A DNA stretch of 64,000 bases, taken from positions 282,630 through 346,629 of the forward strand of contig JADJYJ010000031.1 of the NCBI GenBank assembly GCA_016719785.1, in the 5' to 3' direction. A program made the translations under genes and the position numbers. This DNA comes from Candidatus Amarolinea dominans (lineage in GTDB: Bacteria > Chloroflexota > Anaerolineae > SSC4 > Amarolineaceae). This document shows, piece by piece, positions 43,576-53,326 of this stretch (its first letter is position 1; every line of letters begins with the position of its first letter). The notes under the pieces are model-generated. The model was given only the letters and a program-made list of their open reading frames with translations, was not told the origin of the DNA and made no database searches.

Positions 43576-44217
43576 ATGAAGCTCGAAGGTGAATACCTGT
43601 TCAACGGCCCGCGTGACGACGTGTGGAAGCTAATTCGTGACCCCGATGTGCTTGCAACCGCCTTGCCAGGCACGCAAAGCCTGACCAGGTTGAGCGACAC
43701 CGAATTCGAAGGCGCCATGAACCTCCACATCGGCCCCGTCACCGGCGTCTTCTCGGGCAAAGTCCTTGTCTCCGATGAAGTTCCCCCCGAAAGCCTCACC
43801 CTGACCGCCGAAGGCAAAGGCAGCCAGGGCTTCGGCAAAGGCGTGGGTCGCGTGCAGTTGCAGTCGCAGGAAGGCAACAAAACCCTGATGACCTACGAGG
43901 GCGACATCCTCGTCGGTGGCAAACTTGCCAGCGTCGGCCAGCGCAACATCGAGACCGTGAGCAAGAGCCTGGTCAAGCAAGGCCTGGCCGCGCTCGACAA
44001 AGCCCTCGAAGCCCGCGTCGCCGCCTCAGCGGGCGAGGCGGTTGCGTATACGCCACCTAGCGAGACCGAGTTTGCCATCGCCGTGGCCAAGGATGTCGCC
44101 GGCGACCTCAAGGAGCGTGCCCTCGCCAGCCCCTACGGTCGCACCCTGATCTATGCAGTTCCGCTCATCGCCGTGCTCATCATCCTGGTGTTCATCCTGT
44201 CGAGATGCGCCGCGTGA
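43576..44217 (+). CDS. CoxG-like SRPBCC protein with C-terminal membrane anchor
   Basis: 213 residues from ATG 43576. SRPBCC/CoxG domain MKLEGEYLFNGPRDDVWKLI, LATALPGTQSLTRLSDTEFEG, IGPVTGVFSGKVLVSDE (residues 1-145), a linker, and a C-terminal anchor (LIYAVPLIAVLIILVFILS, about 191-209). CoxG proteins are associated with maturation or membrane recruitment of Mo-hydroxylases. It is the fourth gene of the hydroxylase unit, separated from the large subunit only by the palindromic insertion. Confidence 0.88.
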   Translation: MKLEGEYLFNGPRDDVWKLIRDPDVLATALPGTQSLTRLSDTEFEGAMNLHIGPVTGVFSGKVLVSDEVPPESLTLTAEGKGSQGFGKGVGRVQLQSQEGNKTLMTYEGDILVGGKLASVGQRNIETVSKSLVKQGLAALDKALEARVAASAGEAVAYTPPSETEFAIAVAKDVAGDLKERALASPYGRTLIYAVPLIAVLIILVFILSRCAA

Positions 44218-44419
44218 CGCCGAATCAAGTCAACCCCCAGAAAGCGAGGTGAATTCCACAAGACCATCGTGCGCCGCTCGTGCAGTCGTCACCCACGGGA
44301 GGCAGCAAACCGGGCAGGCGCTGAGCGCCAGGTGAAGTCCCCACGAAAGGTCCGTATTTCGCACAATCGTTCGCATCATCAGTTCGTACAAGGGTTCTCA
44401 ATCAGAAAGGAAGGATGCA

Positions 44420-45841
44420 ATGGCAGCGAAAACCAAACCCCAAGTCATGGGCTATCTACCGAACGATACCCCCCCATTCGGTCAAATGGTCCTGCTTGGC
44501 CTGCAGCACGTACTCACCATGTTCCCCGCCACCGTGCTGGCCGCGATTTTGATGAAATTCCCCGTCAGCACCGTGCTCACCATCACCGGCCTGGGCACGG
44601 TCATCACCCTGATTGTTAGCAAATTGGCCCTGGGCACCTACATCCCGCTCTACTACGGCTCCAGCTTCAGCTACATCACCGCGGTTGCTGGCATCATGGC
44701 GGCCCTGGGCGTCAGCTCAGAGACCGCGGTCGCCCCGCCAGAGGCCATCTCCGTCGTCACCGCCGGTTTCATCGCCACCGCGATCATCAACGTGGTGGTA
44801 GGCTTCATCATCCGCGCCTCCGGCGGTAAGCAGGCTTTGGACAAGGTTCTGCCCGCCATCATCACCGGCCCCGTTGCCTGCACCATCGGCATCGGCCTGG
44901 GCGCGGCCGCGCTGACCATGTCCAGCGGCACCTGCTGCGGCATTGCTGATCCTGGGACGCAGATCAAATGGTGGACGGCCGCCATCGTCACCCTACTCGC
45001 CGCTTACATCTTCTCGGTCTATCTGCAAGGCAAGGGTTTCATCGGCATGCTGCCCATCTTGCTGGCGGCGGTCGTCGGCTACCTGGTTGCCATTCCCCTG
45101 GGCCTGGTCAACTGGGCCGGCTTCGGTCAGGAAGCCCTGCTGCGCGCGCCGGTCATCACCCTGCCGCGCTTCAACGACCCGCTGACGCTCACCGCTATCG
45201 TAGGCATCGGCATCATGGCCATCGCGACCATTCCAGAGTCCACCGCGCACCTGTATCAGATCAGCCTGTATGTGGATCACCTGGCCGAAGAGCAGGGACG
45301 CAAGAAATATGCCCTGGCCGAGTACATCGGCTTCAACCTGATGCTCGATGGTCTGGACGACTTCATCAACGGCTTGTTCGGCTCCACAGCCGGCACCAAC
45401 TATGGCGAAAACAACTCGCTGATGGTCATCACCCGCAACTACGCCGGCCCGGCCTTGCTGACAGCCGGCGTCATTGCCATGATTCTGGGCTTCATCGGCC
45501 CGCTGGCCGAAGCCATTTCCAGCATCCCCACCGCGGTCTCCGGCGGTCTGGCCATCTACCTGTTTGGCGTCATCGGCATGCAAGGTATTGCGCTGATGAT
45601 GGCCGAGAAGGTCAATCTGTATGATCCTCGGCAGCTCGCGATCGGCGCGATCATCCTGATCGTGGGCATCGGTGGCAACATCGGCTTCCCCAACGGTTTC
45701 CTGCCTATTCCGCTGCTGACCGGAATCTTCCCCAATGGTTGGCCGGCCATCGCCACGGGCGCCATGCTCGGCATTCTGTTCAACCTGATCACCCTCGTCT
45801 TCAAGCCCCCTGCAGAACGTGCTGACATTCTGCACAAATAG
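44420..45841 (+). CDS. NCS2 family uracil/xanthine permease
   Basis: 473 residues with about 14 membrane segments. NCS2 signatures: FGQMVLLGLQHVLTMFPATV at the N-terminus, the central IATIPESTAHLYQIS region (helix 8 substrate-site Glu/His area) and the family end motif EAISSIPTAVSGGLAIYLFG. Related to UraA/PbuX-like transporters, so the cargo should be a nucleobase (uracil, xanthine or urate). It is 200 bp downstream of the CoxG gene and most likely feeds the Mo-hydroxylase pathway. Confidence 0.92.
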   Translation: MAAKTKPQVMGYLPNDTPPFGQMVLLGLQHVLTMFPATVLAAILMKFPVSTVLTITGLGTVITLIVSKLALGTYIPLYYGSSFSYITAVAGIMAALGVSSETAVAPPEAISVVTAGFIATAIINVVVGFIIRASGGKQALDKVLPAIITGPVACTIGIGLGAAALTMSSGTCCGIADPGTQIKWWTAAIVTLLAAYIFSVYLQGKGFIGMLPILLAAVVGYLVAIPLGLVNWAGFGQEALLRAPVITLPRFNDPLTLTAIVGIGIMAIATIPESTAHLYQISLYVDHLAEEQGRKKYALAEYIGFNLMLDGLDDFINGLFGSTAGTNYGENNSLMVITRNYAGPALLTAGVIAMILGFIGPLAEAISSIPTAVSGGLAIYLFGVIGMQGIALMMAEKVNLYDPRQLAIGAIILIVGIGGNIGFPNGFLPIPLLTGIFPNGWPAIATGAMLGILFNLITLVFKPPAERADILHK

Positions 45842-45916
45842 TAGGGGCATGGCCTTGCGCCTGCCCGCGTGAGCGACCGCAAGGGTGCGCTACACATTGA
45901 GAAAATACGGATGAAC

Positions 45917-45962
45917 GATGTGCGACGCCGGGCGCCAGCGCAGCCGCCGGGCGTCGCACATC
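45917..45962. repeat. Perfect inverted repeat
   Basis: GATGTGCGACGCC (45917-45929) and GGCGTCGCACATC (45950-45962), 13-bp arms with a GC-rich 20-bp centre that pairs further. It could end the permease operon, although no T-run follows. Confidence 0.6.
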
Positions 45963-45978
45963 ACTCGAACAACCACCC

Positions 45979-46503
45979 ATGATCCTTGATTTCACCTTCG
46001 CCGCGAACCGGCAGACCATTCACATCACAGCCCCGCAGGTTGACCTCGCGTTGCAGGTGCGCAACCTTGTGGGGTACCACCTGGCCAGCAAACAAATCAT
46101 CTCGATCGGCGATACGTCCGCAGAGATGAAAGCCAACGCGCCCGCATTTTGGGAAAAGAACCACGCCAAGATCACGTTTCTGCACCCTTTCGACTTCACG
46201 GAAAAACACCCCGACACCGGCGCCTACGAGCCGCTCATCGCAGCCCGCCTCGTGCAGTGGTATGCCGACCACGCCTTCCGCCGCATAGATCGTCGCAGCT
46301 TCAAGCGCATGCTGCTCAGCCCCTGGGTGGATCGCGTGGACTACCACCTGGAACTGGCCGACTTCGACGCGCTCCCGCCCGCGACCCGCCAGCAGTTCGT
46401 CCGCCATCTGAAAAAGCTACTGGTGGCCGCGCGCCACGTGCAGATCAATGGCGCAACCGTCATCGGCAAGCCGCCCGCCGCCAAATCAAATCAAATGAAA
46501 TAA
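45979..46503 (+). CDS. Hypothetical protein
   Basis: 174 residues with no signal or membrane segment. Features: strand-like start MILDFTFAANRQTIHITAP, LVGYHLASKQIISIGDTSAEM, a His/Phe-rich stretch FLHPFDFTEKHPDTGAYEPL, and RRIDRRSFKRMLLSPWVDRVDYH. A basic C-terminus. I recognise no family; it is not clearly the DUF2877 (AllH) partner expected with FdrA and DUF1116. It sits between the permease and the GH3 gene (12-bp gap to the latter). Confidence 0.6.
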   Translation: MILDFTFAANRQTIHITAPQVDLALQVRNLVGYHLASKQIISIGDTSAEMKANAPAFWEKNHAKITFLHPFDFTEKHPDTGAYEPLIAARLVQWYADHAFRRIDRRSFKRMLLSPWVDRVDYHLELADFDALPPATRQQFVRHLKKLLVAARHVQINGATVIGKPPAAKSNQMK

Positions 46504-46515
46504 TAATGAAATAAA

Positions 46516-48480
46516 ATGAAATCGAAACATTGGCCGATCAGCCGGCTCCTGCTGATGGTTGTTTTACTGGCGGCCTGCCAGCCCACGCCAACTCCTCCCT
46601 CCACAATTGCGCCATCTCCAACGACCGCTGCGGACGCAATTCCCCTCTACAAGGATGCCGGGCGCCCGCCCGCCGCACGGGCGCAAGACCTGCTGTCGCG
46701 CATGACCCTGGCTGAAAAAATCGGTCAGATGACGCAGGTGGAAAAGGATAGCATCAAGCCGGAAGACATCACGGCTAAGTTCATCGGCTCCTTGCTCAGC
46801 GGCGGCGGCGGCTCGCCGTCGCCCAACACGCCGGCCGCCTGGTACGACATGGTGGCCAAGTTTCAGACGCGTGCGCTGCAAACACGCCTGGGCATCCCGC
46901 TCATCTACGGCGTGGACGCGGTGCATGGTCACAACAACGTGGCCGGCGCGACCATTTTCCCGCACAACATCGGCCTGGGCGCCACGCGTGATGCGGACCT
47001 GGTGCAGCGCATTGGCCGTGCTACGGCCGAGGAGATGACCGCCACCGGCATCCGCTGGAATTTTGCGCCGGTCGTGGCTGCGCCACAGGATATCCGCTGG
47101 GGTCGCACTTATGAGGGGTACAGCGAGAACACCGACCTGGTCGTTTCATTAGGAACAGCCCTTGTGCGCGGCCTGCAAGGCGATAACCTGGCCGCGGCGC
47201 CGGCCGTGCTGGCCACGCCCAAGCACTTCATCGGCGATGGCGCCACCACCTGGGGCACCTCCAGGACCGAGCAATACAAGCTCGATCAGGGCGACACGCA
47301 GATGGACGAAGCCACCCTGCGGGCGCGCTTCCTGCCGCCTTACCAGGCCGCGGTGGACGCCGGCGCGCTGAGCATCATGGCCTCGTTCAGCAGTTGGAAC
47401 GGCGTCAAGATGCATGCCCAGAAATATCTGCTCAGCGATGTGCTCAAAGGCGAGTTGGGATTCACGGGTTTCATCGTCTCTGACTGGGGCGCGATTGATC
47501 AGATCGCAACCGATTACAGGCAGGCCGTCGTCGCGGCTATCAACGCCGGTGTGGACATGAACATGGTGCCGCAGCAGTATGACCGCTTCATCACCACGCT
47601 GACCCAGGCGGTGGAGAGCGGCGCAGTTCCCATGACGCGCATTGACGATGCCGTGCGGCGCATCCTGATCGTCAAGTTCGCACTGGGGTTGTTCGAAAAC
47701 CCGCTGCCGCCCGATCCGAACGCGGGCGCCGTCGGTTCTGAGGCGCATCGGGTGCTGGCGCGTGAGGCCGTGCGCAAATCGCTGGTGCTGCTCAAGAATG
47801 ACAACGCCGCGCTGCCGCTGGCCAAAGACACGCCGCTGATCTTCGTGGCCGGGCAGGCCGCCAACGACATCGGGACGCAGTGCGGCGGCTGGACCATCAC
47901 CTGGCAGGGCAGCGATGGCGCCATCACCACCGGCGTCACCCTCCTGGACGGTATCCGGGCCACGGTCAGCCCCGCCTCGCAGGTGCAGTTCAACCGCTTT
48001 GGCAAGTTCGATGCCGTCACAGGCGCGGACGGCAAGCCGGCCATCGCCGATGTGGGCATTGTCGTGCTGGCAGAGGCGCCCTATGCCGAAGGTGTGGGTG
48101 ACCGCGCCGACCTCAGGCTGAGCGAGGCCGACGCAGGGCTGCTCGAGCGGGTGCGCGGTCAAAGCCGCAAGCTGGTGGTCATCCTTCTCTCAGGGCGACC
48201 GCTGGTGATCACCGAACACCTGGCGGCCAGCGATGCCTTTGTAGCCGCGTGGCTGCCCGGTACTGAAGGTCAGGGCGTGGCCGACGTGCTTTTTGGCGAT
48301 TTCCCCTTCGAGGGCAAGACGCCATTCTCCTGGCCGCGCAGCAACGAGCAAATCCCCTTCGATTTCGCCAACCTGCCAGCCGCCGGCTGCGCCGCGCCGC
48401 TCTTCCCCTTTGGCTACGGTCTGGATGCCAGCGCTGGCGGCCCTCTCATCTTGCCGGAGTGCCCGACGCCCACTAATTGA
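46516..48480 (+). CDS. Glycoside hydrolase family 3 lipoprotein (beta-glucosidase type)
   Basis: 654 residues. Lipoprotein signal with lipobox LLAAC (Cys about residue 21) and a Pro/Thr linker. GH3 N-terminal barrel: DLLSRMTLAEKIGQMTQ, GVDAVHGHNNVAGATIFPHNIGLG, FAPVVAAPQDIRWGRTYEGY, TPKHFIGDG, and nucleophile Asp in FIVSDWGAIDQI (near residue 323). GH3 C-terminal domain: REAVRKSLVLLKNDNAALPL, a Rossmann-like sandwich ending FPFGYGL. The protein is likely outer-surface bound and releases glucose or related sugars from beta-glucans. Confidence 0.93.
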   Translation: MKSKHWPISRLLLMVVLLAACQPTPTPPSTIAPSPTTAADAIPLYKDAGRPPAARAQDLLSRMTLAEKIGQMTQVEKDSIKPEDITAKFIGSLLSGGGGSPSPNTPAAWYDMVAKFQTRALQTRLGIPLIYGVDAVHGHNNVAGATIFPHNIGLGATRDADLVQRIGRATAEEMTATGIRWNFAPVVAAPQDIRWGRTYEGYSENTDLVVSLGTALVRGLQGDNLAAAPAVLATPKHFIGDGATTWGTSRTEQYKLDQGDTQMDEATLRARFLPPYQAAVDAGALSIMASFSSWNGVKMHAQKYLLSDVLKGELGFTGFIVSDWGAIDQIATDYRQAVVAAINAGVDMNMVPQQYDRFITTLTQAVESGAVPMTRIDDAVRRILIVKFALGLFENPLPPDPNAGAVGSEAHRVLAREAVRKSLVLLKNDNAALPLAKDTPLIFVAGQAANDIGTQCGGWTITWQGSDGAITTGVTLLDGIRATVSPASQVQFNRFGKFDAVTGADGKPAIADVGIVVLAEAPYAEGVGDRADLRLSEADAGLLERVRGQSRKLVVILLSGRPLVITEHLAASDAFVAAWLPGTEGQGVADVLFGDFPFEGKTPFSWPRSNEQIPFDFANLPAAGCAAPLFPFGYGLDASAGGPLILPECPTPTN

Positions 48481-48500
48481 ACTTCTGGACCAGGATTTCC

Positions 48501-48567
48501 TGCCACGAATGACACGAATTTACACGAAAACAAAAAATAATTCGTGTCAATTCGTGCAATTCGTGGC
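48501..48567. terminator. Long inverted repeat between convergent genes (probable bidirectional terminator)
   Basis: TGCCACGAATGACACGAATT region at 48501-48528 pairs with the segment ending ATTCGTGGCA at 48541-48567, with an A-rich loop and A/T-rich flanks (GGCAAAAAAG). The CACGAAT-type short repeats are characteristic of a widespread intergenic repeat. It separates the convergent GH3 and aspartyl-tRNA synthetase genes. Confidence 0.65.
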
Positions 48568-48576
48568 AAAAAAGTC

Positions 48577-49956
<1,380 letters not shown>

Positions 49957-50189
49957 TTCTTCTCCTGACTTGAAAAAGCGCCGAACTTGTTCGGCACTCC
50001 CGGTCCGCTGGCATTTTCATCCACTCACGGATTCATGACCGCAGGCAGTTTCCCACTCGCCATCGTTTCGTCTCTGGATTCTACCAACCGCAACTGCTTG
50101 CGGGGCAACTTTCCCGCCAATATCTCGCCGTCTTCAATGCCGATAGTTCAACTATACCACAGGTGATTGTCCTGGCCTAAACGAAATAT

Positions 50190-50254
50190 GGGTTATGCGG
50201 CGGCAAACAAGACAGCATCACACTTTTCGTAACGGCCGAGCCGCCGCATAACCC
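50190..50254. repeat. Perfect 15-bp inverted repeat in intergenic region
   Basis: GGGTTATGCGGCGGC (50190-50204) and GCCGCCGCATAACCC (50240-50254) with a 35-bp loop. A second small hairpin GGCGCCAG/CTGGCGCC follows at about 50255-50277. The region 49957-50404 otherwise shows no credible gene. The arms start with GTT and end with AAC, the opposite polarity of an attC site. Confidence 0.75.
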
Positions 50255-50404
50255 GGCGCCAGCGACTTCCTGGCGCCACTTGAACTGAGCCGTCCGGAAG
50301 ATAAGCGATTCTTGGCAGCGCCGTTTTGAGGAGAAGCAGTGTTCAGGGCCGCATTCTGATCACCACCAATTTCTGCTTCAACGGCTGCTATCGGGGGGCG
50401 ATAT

Positions 50405-50596
50405 TCAGTTCGGCCCGTAACTGTTCGATAGTAATGACCTTTTCTTTCCGCGCACTTTAGCGGGCGCGTGCGATGCGCGCCTGAAATTGCGGATGGCGCA
50501 ACAAGGCTTCTGCCCACCGAATCCCGTCCGCTCAGGCCCGACTCTTCCTACTCGTAAGCTTCTCAAATCGTATTCTGGGCGAAGCTCATCTTCCAT
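50405..50596 (-). pseudogene. Remnant of a small DUF-type antitoxin-like gene in the distal integron cassette
   Basis: A 63-residue frame starting MEDELRPEYDLRSLRV then GVGPERTGFGG-like residues, the conserved start of a common family of small proteins that resembles the protein at 54700-55020 (LPEYDFSD). After FGGQ the family's acidic C-terminal part (VRLEPDV... type) is not found in this frame and the tail is basic and random-looking, so the gene is probably truncated or frameshifted. It lies just beyond the last recognised attC and reads away from intI, as cassette genes do. Confidence 0.45.
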
Positions 50597-50632
50597 TTTG
50601 TTGTCAACCTTGACACCATCTCGACCTGGTTC

Positions 50633-50718
50633 GCCTAACGGCAAGCGTCAGCCGCCGGGGCCGCCAACATCGTCAATCAGCTCAGATCCTCCCCGGTCGG
50701 CTGCACGGAATGTTGGGC
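50633..50718 (-). repeat. attC site 1 (most distal recognised)
   Basis: 86 bp. Outer boxes GCCTAAC (50633-50639) and GTTGGGC (50712-50718); inner arms CAGCCGCCGGGG and CCCCGGTCGGCTG pair with one extra base, as in folded attC sites. Confidence 0.8.
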
Positions 50719-50959
50719 AGCGGCCCCCCCGAACACGATCTGACCGGACGAGCCTGGCCGAACCAGCGACCCCTTCCATTCCAACCGCCTGCCCGTGAAC
50801 GGCCGTCGCAGGACCGTCCAACGCCAACCGGTCTCCAATCTCCGGTCTCAGGACAGAGATCAGAGATCCGAGATCAGAGATCAGGTGTGTGGAAGACGAG
50901 AGTTCTCCGGTCTCTGGTCTCCAATCTCCGGTCTCCAATCTTCGGTCTCCGACAGACCC

Positions 50960-51055
50960 GCCCAACGGTAAGTGTAAGCTGCGGCTGCGCCGCGCTCAAC
51001 CTACAATCCGGCGAACTACTCCTGGCGCAGCCGTCAGCTTGACACAGGGTTAGGC
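50960..51055 (-). repeat. attC site 2, of the CPBP cassette
   Basis: 96 bp, unlike the other sites. Outer boxes GCCCAAC (50960-50966) and GTTAGGC (51049-51055). Inner arms GTGTAAGCTGCGGCTGCGCC and the facing GGCGCAGCCGTCAGCTTGAC pair along their length with two extrahelical bases, a textbook attC hairpin. Confidence 0.88.
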
Positions 51056-51146
51056 CCCCGCCCTGCCCCACGACCCGCAACGAGACCTGCCGCCCATGAT
51101 GGCGACCATGCTCGCCCACCCGTATCAAGATGTTTCTTGGCAGGCG

Positions 51147-52022
51147 CTACAATCCGTGGCGGTTGTCCAAACTCAACCCTCCACGCGTGAGTCGCTGTGC
51201 CCCGCAAGTAGCGATTACTACGGCGGCTACCCCCCAATTGAGCGCCACATCCACCAGCGGATGCACCGCTGTGGATGCGAGAAACAACCCCGTCACAGCG
51301 ATTGAGGCGTGAAACAAGAGCGCCAACCACAAGCTACCCTTCGTGTGATTATACACCCACGTGAACAGAATCGTGGTAGCCACCAGTGCCAACATCGCCC
51401 AGCCCAAGAATGTTTCGTGCATGGGATGGCCTTTGGTCAGCCAGAGTGGCAAATGCCAAATACTCCAGAGTCCGCCGAGAAGTAAACTGGCTCGCAAACT
51501 ACTGCGGTGCGCTTGCAGGCGTGGTAACGCATAGCCACGCCAGCCGGGTTCTTCACCCATCGAGCTACCGATGAGCAACTGTTGCAGAAAGATGACCGGC
51601 AGAAAAGCAAGCACTGGCGCCGACTGCATGACTTCCTGTGGCATGGGATAAAGCTGGAGGAATGGCGGTTGGGCGAAGTTGGGGGCTGGACTACCCAACA
51701 GCATCGCAATGCCAGTTTTCGTCAGTGACAGAATGGCAGGCCACAGCAGCACAAACAAATACCCCTGGAAGCCCACGCGCCAAGTTGTCAGGCGGTCGAG
51801 CAAACGCTTGAAGCCAGTGCGACCATCGTAAAGGGCAGTGACAATGAGGGTGGCGAAAAATGGTCCGAATGCGCCAAGTAGACCGCTTACCGTTGAGTTG
51901 ATGCGTAACGGAATAAGGTTGTACGAGGCCAACGCGTCGGGAATCCAGAATGTCCACGAAATACCGAAGGCCAGTACAAAAAAGACAACGAGAGAACGCG
52001 GCTTAGGCGTGTCGGTAAGCAT
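51147..52022 (-). CDS. Cassette-borne CPBP family intramembrane metalloprotease
   Basis: 291 residues from ATG 52022 (AAGGTGA 5 bp upstream). About eight membrane helices. CPBP (Abi/CAAX-processing type) motifs: EEPGWRGYALPRL (motif 1, catalytic Glu pair and Arg, about residue 170), SIWHLPLWL (motif 2 His) and a later FHASIAVTG His (motif 3). Members process CAAX proteins or act in bacteriocin self-immunity. It lies between attC 3 and attC 2, oriented away from intI, with no visible promoter of its own, so expression may depend on an integron promoter. Confidence 0.85.
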   Translation of the reverse strand: MLTDTPKPRSLVVFFVLAFGISWTFWIPDALASYNLIPLRINSTVSGLLGAFGPFFATLIVTALYDGRTGFKRLLDRLTTWRVGFQGYLFVLLWPAILSLTKTGIAMLLGSPAPNFAQPPFLQLYPMPQEVMQSAPVLAFLPVIFLQQLLIGSSMGEEPGWRGYALPRLQAHRSSLRASLLLGGLWSIWHLPLWLTKGHPMHETFLGWAMLALVATTILFTWVYNHTKGSLWLALLFHASIAVTGLFLASTAVHPLVDVALNWGVAAVVIATCGAQRLTRGGLSLDNRHGL

Positions 52023-52091
52023 GGATTTCACCTTGTGGTTTCTACTTGAAGTCGGTAGGTGCTTCCGCCATGCACACTGTCACATTGAACA

Positions 52092-52175
52092 GCCTAATAA
52101 GTGGTTCAGCCGCCGGGGCCGCCAACACCGTCAACCGGCCCAGATCCTCCCCGGTCGGTGTACGGAATGTTGGGC
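52092..52175 (-). repeat. attC site 3
   Basis: 84 bp; boxes GCCTAAT (52092-52098, last base off consensus) and GTTGGGC (52169-52175), interior near-identical to attC 4-7. Confidence 0.75.
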
Positions 52176-52366
52176 AGCGGTCCCCCGAGCACGACCTGAC
52201 CGGACGAGCCTGGCCGAACCAGCGGCCCCTTCCATTCCAACCGCCTGCCCGTAAACGGCCGTCGAAGGGCCGTCCAACGCCAACCGGTCTCCAATCTCAG
52301 GACAGAGATCAGGTGTGTGGAAGGCAAGAGTTCTCCGGTCTCCGGTCTCCGGTCTCCAGCAGACCC

Positions 52367-52452
52367 GCCCAACGCCAACCGTCAGCCGCCGGGGCCGCCA
52401 ACATCGTCAACCGGCCCAGATCCTCCCCGGTCGGCTGCACGGAATGTTGGGC
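52367..52452 (-). repeat. attC site 4
   Basis: 86 bp; boxes GCCCAAC (52367-52373) and GTTGGGC (52446-52452); same interior with GTCAGCCGCCGGGG and CCCCGGTCGGCTGCAC. Confidence 0.85.
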
Positions 52453-52545
52453 AGCGCCGCCACCAGCAGAGCCTGACCGGGCGAACCTGGGCAAACCAGC
52501 GAACTATTTCAACCGCCTGTCTGTGGACGCCCCCGCAGCAGACCC

Positions 52546-52631
52546 GCCCAACGCCAACCGTCAGCCGCCGGGGCCGCCAACACCGTCAACCGGCCCAGAT
52601 CCTCCCCGGTCGGCTGCACGGAATGTTGGGC
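52546..52631 (-). repeat. attC site 5
   Basis: 86 bp; boxes GCCCAAC (52546-52552) and GTTGGGC (52625-52631); near-identical to site 4. Confidence 0.85.
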
Positions 52632-52773
52632 AGCGGTGCCACCAGCACGACCTGACCGGACGAGCCTGGGCGAACCAGCGAACCATTCCAACCGCCTGCC
52701 TATGGACGCCCCCGCCGAAGCTCCGCCTCTCATCCTCTCCTCCTCTCCCCTTCTCCTCCTCTCTCGCACACCC

Positions 52774-52859
52774 GCCCAACGCCAACCGTCAGCCGCCGGG
52801 GCCGCCAACATCGTCAACCGACCCAGATCCTCCCCGGTCGGCTGCACGGAATGTTGGGC
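52774..52859 (-). repeat. attC site 6
   Basis: 86 bp; boxes GCCCAAC (52774-52780) and GTTGGGC (52853-52859); near-identical to site 4. Confidence 0.85.
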
Positions 52860-52954
52860 AGCGGCCCCCCGAACACGACCTGACCGGACCGGCCTGGGAA
52901 AACAGCGACCCCCTCCACTCCAACCGCCTGCCTGTGGACGCCCCCGCAGCAGCC

Positions 52955-53040
52955 GCCCAACGCCAACCGTCAGCCGCCGGGGCCGCCAACATCGTCAACC
53001 GGCCCAGATCCTCCCCGGTCGGCTGCACGGAATGTTGGGC
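52955..53040 (-). repeat. attC site 7 (closest to intI)
   Basis: 86 bp; boxes GCCCAAC (52955-52961) and GTTGGGC (53034-53040); near-identical to site 4. To its right a lone GCCCAAC at about 53137 has no partner box, and two C-runs (17 C at 53189-53205, 10 C at 53212-53221) interrupt the sequence. Confidence 0.85.
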
Positions 53041-53264
53041 AGCGCTGCCGCCAGCAGAGCCTGACCGGACGAGCCTGGGCAAACCAGCGACCCCTTCCAT
53101 TCCAGCCGACTGTCCGTGAACGGCCGTCGAAGGGTTGCCCAACGCCAACCGGTCTCTGGTCTCCGGTCGCCAACCCGGCCCCGCCGCGCCCCCCCCCCCC
53201 CCCCCTCCATTCCCCCCCCCCAGCCTCCCGCCAACCGGCTCAATCTCCGGCCTCCGGCAGACCC

Positions 53265-53326
53265 GCCCAACTACTTATTCAATCTCAAAATTGAGACGTT
53301 GCGGACGAAATGACTCAAATTTGAGT
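53265..53326. promoter_or_regulatory. Candidate attI core and paired operator palindromes
   Basis: A single core box, GTTGGGC on the minus strand (53271-53265), marks the likely attI cut point. Beside it are TCTCAA-AA-TTGAGA (53283-53296) and the perfect palindrome ACTCAAATTTGAGT (53313-53326). Their centres are 30 bp apart, three helical turns, so a dimeric repressor could bind both on one face. The second overlaps the -35 box of the intI promoter. A LexA-type or integron-specific repressor is possible; its identity is not shown by the sequence. Confidence 0.65.

Noticed and set aside
44218..44419. A purine riboswitch ahead of the NCS2 permease gene
   Set aside because: No match to the conserved core of purine or other nucleobase riboswitches could be seen; the gap looks like ordinary GC-rich spacer.
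49957..50160. A T-box or other aminoacyl-tRNA leader in front of aspS
   Set aside because: Only a short GCCGAAC/GTTCGGC hairpin is present; no T-box sequence or terminator.
50190..50254. The 15-bp inverted repeat as another attC site
   Set aside because: The arms begin GTTATGC and end GCATAAC, the reverse polarity of attC boxes (RYYYAAC ... GTTRRRY), and the pairing is perfect rather than bulged.
52046..53119. A 357-codon Pro/Arg-rich + strand frame and others through the array
   Set aside because: They result from reading repeated GC-rich attC sites; they change with array copy number, lack ribosome sites and resemble nothing.
50600..53300. CRISPR array
   Set aside because: Repeats are about 86 bp with internal dyad symmetry and spacers of 95-190 bp that are themselves related; no cas genes. 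The attC explanation fits better.
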